DNA from: Allolobophora icterica
Lineage: Eukaryota; Annelida; Clitellata; Crassiclitellata; Lumbricidae
NCBI GenBank assembly: GCA_963556255.1
Contig: OY744614.1
Location: 35,525,179-35,589,178, forward strand
Length of the DNA: 64,000 bases
Direction: 5' to 3'
Positions 55,766 to 64,000 of the stretch are shown one piece after another (position 1 is the first letter of the stretch; each line of letters starts with the position of its first letter). Below the pieces are notes generated by a model, which was not told where the DNA came from, did no database searches, and was given only the letters and a program-made list of their open reading frames with translations. Both the position numbers and the translations under genes were made by a program.

Positions 55766-56975
55766 GTTTGTAATTGGTTTGCATATCAGTTGTCAATGAT
55801 ACACTCCGTTTGACGTTTTTTCAGTTGCATTTGGTCTGCGGGTCTAAATAGCTTGCTGGCACTTGCGACGATCGTACTAAAAACGACAATATTTAACAGC
55901 GACAGTTTAACAAGTACACAGTTGAGTTGGTTTAGTATTGATATCTGAACCTCTCGCATGTAGGGCTTACTTCATGCTACTTGAATCTTGAGGTAAAAAC
56001 GGTGGAGCTTGCTAAGCACAGGCCTAGGCCTATATTGGTGATTGTCATCGGTACAAACGTCTAGACGTCTTTTGAGCTCAACCTCTGAATGATCAAGGCA
56101 ATGTTGATCTGATATCTTCAGCCCCAAGACTATTATCACAATGTGGCACCATAAAGACCGTGTGAATTCTGGTTATCAGTAGTCGGATATGTGCTTAAAG
56201 GTAAGACCTATTGGCAGAGACGCATCTTGGGAGCATTTTTTATTGAACTCGTTTTAATGTATAGACCTAGTTGAAGGGATATATTCTGAACTAGTAGGAG
56301 CGTTAAGTCAGTCCTGTTAGGAACCTGGGTTGCGGCCCTGCCTTCTGGTCTTACAGAACAATACCCCTCCATAAATAGATAAACAACCCTTTTAGCACAT
56401 TATTCGTGATCAGTAGTTACAAAATGCAGATAAGTAAAGACTCACGTTTTTCACCGACACTCGGTCAACGTTATTAGCTGTTCCAGATGTTATAGGATGA
56501 TAACTCAGCGCTCCTGGATCCAGTGAGGTTGTTAGAGCCCAGGACCACTGTTATCAAGCCCAGCTCAGCTAATCTATCACTGATCCTTCGAACCACAGAC
56601 GTTTGTTAAGGCTTCCTGGCGTTCACCAGTGACGTAATAATACGTGACGTCACAATAATTATTATGGGAAAGCGTCGGATTGTATGAGCCAAGGTCTTAA
56701 GACCCCACGTTTCTTGAAAGCATAAGACCTTAGGCTTAAGCATTTAAAGCTTTCTTGCTATAGGTAAGCTCACGTACGTTTCGTGCTTGCAATACGTCGG
56801 CAATCGGTAGGCCTGTATATAAGCTTGTTCACGAGCGCAGCGCATAGAGCCATAGACTAAACGTGAAGCAGTTTGGATGTAGATGTACACGATTTAGGCT
56901 GTGTAGCGACCGTGTGGCCCTAAGGTCCTAAACCCTGCTAATTTTTCAATGAATTGATCGGGTGAGATCCTTCAC
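55766..56975. other. No gene recognised; CRE-like palindrome inside
   Basis: Contains TGACGTCA at 56645-56652, with a nearby TGACGTAA, and TGTATATAAG near 56815. These could be promoter elements for an unseen transcript; no linked ORF was found. Confidence 0.3.
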
Positions 56976-57160
56976 CACCGCTGCCCGTTTGAATGGGCGC
57001 CTCGCCATTTATGGTCCCCGTGTACGGACCGTGATAGCACGAGATTTAAATTTCTGAAATAAGCCAACATCAGGAGTCGATCCGCGACCCGCTCACTGTC
57101 TAACACAGAGGCGCATGGGACGCAGCCTACGCTCCAACCATTGTAGCTAACTGGATGCTA
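56976..57160 (-). repeat. tRNA-derived SINE, second family, copy 1
   Basis: On the minus strand: A box TAGCTACAATGGTTGGAGCG, B box GGATCGACTCC, then a body with CACGGTCCGTACACGGGGAC. Copy 2 lies at 59328-59475. Confidence 0.75.
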
Positions 57161-57386
57161 CTACTACTAACACTTTAGTACGTAATTAAAAGTTGAATAT
57201 AATGTCAAGCCGTTCAGTTTGCATAATAATAAAGCTTAACATGGAGAGGCGTTGTATAAATCTTCAGTAGGCCTACAGTCATATAACTACACGTACGCTG
57301 TCACATTGTTTCGTGTGGCCGCTCAACCCTGGTCACACTGGCAGCTGTACTGTAAGCTTACTTCCATGCTAACCGAGCCAATCAAA

Positions 57387-57454
57387 CACCGTTATATCAG
57401 GTCTACTTTAAGAATGTTCTTGATCTTGTGGCTACCCTGCCTGATATAACGGTG
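57387..57454. repeat. 15-bp inverted repeat with 38-bp spacer
   Basis: CACCGTTATATCAGG and CCTGATATAACGGTG are perfect complements. Could be a small hairpin or the ends of a tiny MITE; no target duplication seen. Confidence 0.85.
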
Positions 57455-57682
57455 TCCATGGGCATAAGATTGGACCCATATGGGTTATAAACGGATATGC
57501 ATGGGTCCCGTGTAGGAATATGGGTCCTAGATATTGACTCCCTATGGGCGTTCTGGTAAAGTAGGTTCTGGTTAACGACGTTCTGTCATAGCAAAGACGA
57601 TTAGCGTCGCCCCCTCCTTCATCAAGGCTTGGGACTGGCACCACCCAGAAAACGGCAGCGGCTTAGTTCTTGTGGCCAGTAT

Positions 57683-58186
57683 CAGTGGCGTCTACCAATG
57701 GTGGAGTGTGGAGAACGATCTCCATCGAACTTCAAAAGTGGGGGGGTTTGACATATTTTGACTGAAAGTGGGGGGTTGCATTTTTTTATGATAGCTCTTT
57801 TGTCCCGTGTGGTAATAATATAGCCAAATCCAACAAAGCAAAAATATTTAACATCCGAAAAGGTCCACAAAAAATTTTTCGCGCTACGCGCGATAATTCT
57901 CTTGACTCTCGTTGGTCACTGTCAGTCTGGACGTAAACTCAGCACCTATTAGGGCCTAAAGTACAAAACATTCAGCTAGTCATCCATTAAATCATTAATC
58001 TGTAGGCCTAACTGTCTCAGAATGACTGATTAATTCGTTTATTTTACGACGCCGTCATATCAAAGACGATTGGCGTCTCTCCCACTGCAGAATCTCAGAA
58101 AACACCAAAATGTGTATTTCAGGGGGTAAATTTGGGGGGGTTGATTCTCCATTTACTTTTGGGGGGGGGGGGGTTAGACGCCACTG
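57683..58186. mobile_element. 504-bp MITE with CAGTGGCG termini
   Basis: Inverted ends CAGTGGCGTCTA and TAGACGCCACTG are flanked by the exact 8-bp duplication GCCAGTAT (57675-57682, 58187-58194). G-runs occur near both ends (57740, 58161). Confidence 0.95.
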
Positions 58187-58539
58187 GCCAGTATAGTCTA
58201 CAGTTGGCATTTTAATATCTGGCTAAGGTAACTAAGGTTGGACTTACAATTGCCCCATGTCGTTCTAATAGCACATAAATTGCAGTATTTCCTTGAGAAT
58301 TCGCAGACAAAATGTCTAAGTTTCTGCACTGTTTCCATCATGCCTAAATCTGATTTCAGTCATTCTTCGTGCATCAATCATCTAATTGCCGGTCGGCGAA
58401 CGTGACAAGGGAATTCTTCCAGTTTTTACGATTGACCGACCGGTCAGCTCCAAGCGTCTGAACGCATAATATAAAAGGCATTCGTTTGATAATTGCTATG
58501 GATTTCTCGCTGGCCGAAGATTGCACAGCTCTGCAAAAC

Positions 58540-59150
58540 CGCAAAGGTCATATAATGCAGTCATATAACAGTCATTTTCTTATTGCAACAAATGAGTGTA
58601 GAAAGTCATAATATAGTTATATAATAGAGGTCATTTTCTTATTGCAACAGACGAGTGTAGAAAGTCATATATAGCGGTCATTTTCTTATGGTAACAAATG
58701 AGCGTAGACAATCATACTGTAGTCATATAGCGGTCATTTTCTTTTGGTAGAACGAGCATAGGTGTGTAGGAAGTCATAATATATTCATACAGCGGTCATT
58801 TTTTTATGGTTACCGATGAGTGTAGACCGTCATAATATAGTCATATAGCGGACATTTTCCTACGATAACAAAGGAGTGTAAAACTCAGGATATGCAGTCA
58901 CATAACGGCCATTTTGTGACGTTAACAGAATCTGATGAGTCTAGACAGTCACATAGTCACACAATAGACATTTCTTACGGTAAAAGATGCGTGTAGACAA
59001 TTATAATATACATCGTCATATGGCGGTCATTTTTACTATCATTGGTGAGCACAAAAAGTCAGACTGAAGTATTTTACTCCGCTAAACGAGCACGAAGCGT
59101 CATGATGAGCATATGCATACATAATATGAATAATTATAGAGGCCATTTTG
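58540..59150. repeat. Degenerate tandem array, unit about 60-65 bp, eight or nine copies
   Basis: Each unit has GTCATATAGCGGTCATTTTC, then TTATGGTAACAAATGAG, then GTGTAGA and AGTCATAATATA. Units differ a lot, so the array is old or under little homogenisation. Confidence 0.85.
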
Positions 59151-59327
59151 AACGGGCGTCACACAACATAAACACCATCCACCGAAGCCGTCTGACTCTT
59201 TGGATCTTGACCTGGAATCGATTTTGATCCCACCTTCCAGACGATTTTGCTTTGACGGAGCGCCTGTGAACAAGCTGGTTCCCGCGACCTGTTTTTTTTG
59301 GCGCTGTAGAAATCTCGAGATTACGAT

Positions 59328-59475
59328 TACGATTTAAGGTCCTCGTGTACGGACCGTGCGAGCCCGAGATTGAGAGCTCTCTTAAATAAGCCACAATCGG
59401 TATGCGGGTCGGCATCCTCACGCAAAGCGGGGCATGAGACGTGCGCTCCTACCAATGTAGCTAACCGGGTCAGAA
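59328..59475 (-). repeat. tRNA-derived SINE, second family, copy 2
   Basis: Shares CACGGTCCGTACACGAGGAC and the A box TAGCTACATTGGTAGGAGCG with 56976-57160; the B box is degraded. A GCGCTGTAGAAATCT stretch adjoining at 59310 recurs near 29260 and 38650. Confidence 0.65.
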
Positions 59476-60024
59476 AGCCACGATCGCTAAGCGATCTGGC
59501 ATCCTCACTCAAGAATCAATTATGTGTCTTGGCCTAGTAGAAAGACAAGTCTCATACCAAACTCTGTGCACGGAATACAAATGGAAGTCCGTTCATCGAC
59601 ATACATATTAGATATCGAACGGGAGTCATTTTCAGTTGTACCACAAAAGGTCACAGGTCAGGCATAGCTATGAATTGTGGTCAAATTTCTCTGTGGTCAT
59701 AACAAGCGCTCGGAGAGTGGTCATTTTACTGGACGTGGTTGGTCACGCGCATACGTGGACATACAGTGGACGGCGATTCGTTCCTGCTTCGAAGAAACCC
59801 GGCTTCAATCGTTTGTTATCGATCCCTCTGGTTTTGTCTTTATGTCTGTACCTACATTATCTTCTAGTCCGTCCTCCTACCGTTACCGTCATCGTCTCTG
59901 GATTTTCCACCCGTTCCACCAACTCCAGCACCGACCACCATCAGCAGCAATAGCATCCGCGAATATCATTGCGCGCTATTATCACTTGCATCCTCATCAG
60001 ACTTATATACGCAGAACGATTGTC

Positions 60025-60602
<578 letters not shown>

Positions 60603-60679
60603 TTGCCTGCCACTTGTTAATCTTTCAGTTATAAAATGAACTCGTTCTATGGTCTGCACAATCTGCAGTTGTTGTCTGT

Positions 60680-60870
60680 GTCGATCTAAACAGATACAGA
60701 CAGAGATACAGATATACAGATTCATTTGTGCAGATATATTTACAGATGCATATACGGGTACACATACAGATGCAGATATATACAGACACATACAGAGGTG
60801 TACAGACACTTACAGACATATACAGAGGCATACATACACAGATAAATATATACAGTTACGCATACAGATA
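60680..60870. repeat. ACAGATA-rich imperfect microsatellite
   Basis: Irregular ACAGA, TACAGA and TATACAGA units. Confidence 0.85.
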
Positions 60871-60924
60871 TAGTAGCGCAGTTCTATTGTTCCACGGCCT
60901 ACAAAGCGCCCCTCAATTGTTATC

Positions 60925-61140
60925 GCAAGTTTATGTAGCGCCACTCCAGATAAACTAACCGTGCCTTTTCTGTTGTTGGTCCCTCGATCTGGAATGGTCT
61001 TCCTCTGGCGCTCTTCCTGCTCCCCAAGGTCCATTCTGTTCGAGCCGGCGGCAGAACCATGGGGCCAGGAATGGAGGAGATCAAGATTGAAAGCTCTTTG
61101 AAATACGACAACGGAGCACATCCTGCAATCTGAGCCTCAA
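60925..61140 (-). repeat. Interspersed repeat of the TATATAGC/TTTATGTAGCGCCACT family
   Basis: Begins AGTTTATGTAGCGCCACTCC and continues with GGAATGGTCTTCCTCTGGCG. Similar pieces are listed at 24480 and 47465. Confidence 0.45.
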
Positions 61141-61159
61141 TCAAAACTAGACTCAGAAG

Positions 61160-61790
61160 ATGATAGTCCGCCGTCCAGGAGATGACGCAGCGGCAGGGGT
61201 GCCGGGACTTCGGCGGGTCCAGAGTATGAAGATTTTAGGAGATTTTATGACTGAAAAACTAGATTTCGACGCACATATAAAGAGCGCTTGCGTCCAAGCA
61301 AGACAGTCGATGTATGTATGCTCTGCGAATCATGACAGCGCACGGCCTGCGGTGCCCGTCTACACGACCTGGTAAAAATGACTACATTAGCCCGTATGTT
61401 ATACGCGGCCCCGGCATGGTGGGAATTCGCGGGTCAGCAGAGAGCGGGATAGACTGCAGTCCGTGATAGACCGTCTGGTGCGTCTGCATTTATCTCCCTG
61501 CGGATAGCCCTATCTTCGAGCAATTATGTAGCCTGGCAGACGGGGGCCTCTTCGCTGTGTTACTGCATAACCAGGGTCATGTGCTGAACCCTCACCTCCC
61601 ACCGCTAAGACCACAACACTATCCCACGAGTCTGAGACTGTATGACCGAGTAATACCTAGGGCGACACAATCTAATGAGGAAAACATTTTTGACAAGAAT
61701 GCTTTATACTGTATAAACTATATGTAAACCAGAGTGCAGTATAAGCAGTTGGTAGTAATAAAGAATATACTTACTTACTTAAGACGCATA
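61160..61790 (+). mobile_element. LINE (CR1/L2-like) ORF2 3' end and tail
   Basis: Frames across the segment read MKILGDFMTEKLDFDAHIKS, then YAAPAWWEFAG-like residues, HNQGHVLNPHLPPLRP and LRLYDRVIP, all typical of the post-palm region of CR1/L2-like LINEs. It ends in AATAAAGAATATACTTACTT. At least two frameshifts make it dead. Confidence 0.85.
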
Positions 61791-61833
61791 AGGCACAATA
61801 GGATCTTAAACTCGAAACGTTTTTGCATAGGCA

Positions 61834-62041
61834 CACTGGCGGCGATCTTGTTTGACAGATGGGGGGGGGACGACACGCTATACTTTTGAACTGATCTGGT
61901 CAAAACAGAGGTGAAAAATGACCCTTTATGGGTGTTTCTTCAAAATTTGGGGGACAACTCTATAGTGTGTCCCCCAACTGTTATAGGTGGGGGAGGGCTC
62001 TTGTTCCCCTCGACCCCCCCCCCCCGGGATTGCCGCCCATG
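61834..62041. mobile_element. 208-bp MITE with 8-bp target duplication, copy 2
   Basis: Same termini as 24886-25126 (CACTGGCGGCGATCTTG; right end CCGCCCATG) and the same body; flanked by CATAGGCA at 61826-61833 and 62042-62049. Confidence 0.93.
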
Positions 62042-62369
62042 CATAGGCAACAAGTGCAGTTCCTCCCGCGTAAGACTGCACGCATGTCCAAACCCAGGTA
62101 TAGCACCTGTCAGTAGAACCGTAATGTCAATACAGCACGACTGTGAATTCTGTCAATAGCCAGTTAAATCGTTAATTGGGAAATATAGAGCGAACCGTGA
62201 GTGTTCTTAACCCTATGTTGAAACGTTTCTTTGTGGTTCCTATAATTCTGCACGACAGTTTATAGGTACTTCCGCCGACCTGCATAATAAAAGCCGCTGT
62301 CGACAAATTTCAGTATCGGTAACGGCAGCTTGTAACAATGGTCGCCCAGGGATCGCAGTCCGTCACGAG

Positions 62370-62678
62370 ATGGAAGGAAGGCTGGTCGTCACGAGAGTCT
62401 ACAGAATCCGCCCCATGCCTGTACAGTACACCGAGTTTGTTTTAATGAAGAGACCAGAGGCTGGTGGCATTGGTGACATTTATCGGGGAAAGAAATCCCG
62501 TTGCGGTATTGTGAGCCCACGCATTGGGGGTCGTTCCCTGGTCTTTGGGGGGTCGGTTGCAGAAGGGATTTGCCGTTTTTTGTGCTCAGATTTATTGCGA
62601 GCATCGATCGAAGTCCTGCTCAGGCGTTATGATAACTGCGATATTGAAGTAATTGGATTAGCAGGATTTGTTTATTGA
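62370..62678 (+). CDS. Hypothetical 102-codon ORF, doubtful
   Basis: ATG at 62370 opens a frame with mixed composition (ending IEVIGLAGFVY) just before the purine array. I do not recognise it. It could be a remnant of a mobile-element ORF (possibly a gag or SGNH-like fragment) or chance. No splice support was seen. Confidence 0.2.
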   Translation: MEGRLVVTRVYRIRPMPVQYTEFVLMKRPEAGGIGDIYRGKKSRCGIVSPRIGGRSLVFGGSVAEGICRFLCSDLLRASIEVLLRRYDNCDIEVIGLAGFVY

Positions 62679-62729
62679 CGATGACAAACCCGTGTATAGG
62701 GATGATGGGAACGTTGTTATTATCGAGGG

Positions 62730-63400
62730 GGAGAAGGAGAAGGAGGAGGAGGAGGAGGAGGAGAAGGAGGAGGAGAAGGAGGAAAAGGAGAAGGAGGAAG
62801 AGGAGGACGACGACGACGAGGAGAAGGAGGAGAAGGAGGAGGAGATGAAGGAGGATGAGGAGGAGGACGAGGAGGAGAAGGAGGTGGAGAAGGAGGAGGA
62901 AAAAGAGGAGGACGAAGAGGAAAAAGAGGAGGAGGACGAGGAGAAGGACGAGGAGGAGAAGGTCGAGGAGAAGGAGGAGAAGGAGAAAGAGGAAGAGGAA
63001 GAAGACGAGGAGAAGGAGGAGGAGAAGGAGGAGGAGGAAGAGGAGGACGACGAGGAGGACGAAGAGAAGGAGGAGGACGAGGACGAGGACGAGGAGGAGA
63101 AGGAGGTGGAGAAGGAGGAGGAAAAAGAGGAGGACGAGGAGGAAAAAGAGGAGGACGAGGACGAGGAGAAGGACGAGGAGGAGAAGGAGGAGAAGGGGGA
63201 AGAGGAAGAGAGGGAAGACGAGGAGAAGGAGGAGGAGAAGGAGGAGGAGGAGGAAGAGGACGACGACGAGGAGGACGAAGAGAAGGACGAGGAGAAGGAC
63301 GAGGAGAGGGAGGAGGATAAAGAGGAAGACGAGGAGGAGAAGACGAGAAAAGGGATGAGCGGGAGCTATAGGAGAAGGAGGAGGAAGATTTAAACGTAAG
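62730..63400. repeat. Purine-only GAG/GAA/GAC array, about 650 bp
   Basis: Nearly all purine on the plus strand, built of GAG, GAA and GAC triplets, with a higher-order unit of about 200 bp visible (GAGGAGAAGGAGGTGGAGAA at 62871 and again near 63094). Decays into GGA-rich DNA to about 63630. Long Glu/Lys, Arg and Leu frames on three frames are by-products. Confidence 0.95.
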
Positions 63401-63659
63401 AAGGGGAGGAGTAAGAAGAGGATTATGAGGAGGAGGATAAAAAAGAGAAACGCATTAGGTTGAAAAAAGTAGGGTATGATGAGTAGGAGGAGTAAGAAAA
63501 TAGGAGGTGCAGGAGGAATCAGAGTAGGAGAAGTACGAGGAGTTGGTGGCGTGGAAGTACTTAGGAGGAGAACGAGTAGGAGGAGGAGGAGCAGAAGGAG
63601 CAGGAGGAAGAAGAGGTAAAGGAGGAGTTGGATTAGTTTCATGCGACGCAGATGTTAGA

Positions 63660-64000
63660 GCATCAGGTAAGAGAACGAAGGTGATCCTATCGATGTGGAA
63701 ACGCAACTGCGGTCGACCGCTAGATGGCAATCGGCACATCCCTCTGACGAGATTCCTTTGTTTGAGTACCATGTCGCGTGGGTCCACCACTGATGACTCA
63801 TCTAAGTTAGCATACCGTGCATTGTTTTGCTAACTGATGTAATATTCTGTTCTTAATGACATTTAACCTCATATATATAGGCCAGGGATCGCCTGTGATT
63901 GATTCGCTGTTACCATGGCGCTACGTAAAATGCTCAACTACATTACATTTATAATCCACCGGACGTCGTTCGGATGCTTCGCGCGTTATGGAAGATGCTT
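63660..64000. other. No feature recognised at the right edge
   Basis: Ordinary-composition sequence to the window end; nothing identifiable. Confidence 0.3.

Noticed and set aside
62620..63642. 340-codon Leu-rich ORF on the minus strand, with 241- and 167-codon Glu/Lys- and Arg-rich ORFs on the plus strand
   Set aside because: All are readings of the same GAG/GAA/GAC triplet array; no stops can arise in such sequence and no non-repetitive domain is attached.

Overview
The window is nuclear DNA from an animal, most likely a repeat-rich marine invertebrate. It has spliced genes with GT/AG introns, a high load of transposons and microsatellites, and no operons. The genes alone do not fix the phylum. 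The Gmr1-like LTR retrotransposon was first described from deuterostomes, which is a hint only.

Three genes can be spliced completely by hand. AAR2 (minus strand, 8903-13625) has five exons and 382 residues and is a U5 snRNP assembly factor that binds Prp8. COPS6/CSN6 (plus strand, 15760-24167) has ten exons and 312 residues and is a COP9 signalosome subunit. eIF4A (plus strand, 40426-50908) has nine exons and 448 residues and is the DEAD-box translation initiation helicase. Two more genes are partial: the last two exons of a fibronectin-type-III protein (plus strand, 1574-2667) and one exon of an unrecognised protein with an N-x-[LI]-G-Q repeat (minus strand, near 54663-55194). AAR2 and CSN6 are head to head about 2.1 kb apart; the FN3 gene and AAR2 are convergent.

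Introns 4 and 5 of eIF4A carry five related copies of what looks like one H/ACA snoRNA, with compensatory changes in the 3' stem. Intron 1 holds a decayed LINE. Exon 2 and its donor are partly duplicated in tandem. Intron 2 holds an hAT-type MITE and a tRNA-derived SINE.

From 24.2 to 40.4 kb there is almost only nested mobile DNA. A 3-kb element (26401-29451) holds an hAT element and lies next to an inverted relative (29460-29765) that shares its target duplication. A complete LTR retrotransposon (31404-37320) sits inside another short-terminal-repeat element (31334-37975). Target-site duplications were found for most of these. The LTR element has the Ty1/copia-like order of Gmr1 elements (integrase end before reverse transcriptase, RNase H last), has lost the catalytic cores of both enzymes, and still has one open 1243-codon frame and nearly identical LTRs.

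Seven insertions across the window share termini close to CANNGGCG, G/C-rich subterminal runs and 8-bp target duplications, which suggests one large MITE group. The right flank (55.4-64 kb) is minisatellites, SINEs, MITEs, a LINE 3' end, long CT/TCTG arrays and a roughly 650-bp purine-only GAG/GAA array; no gene was recognised there.
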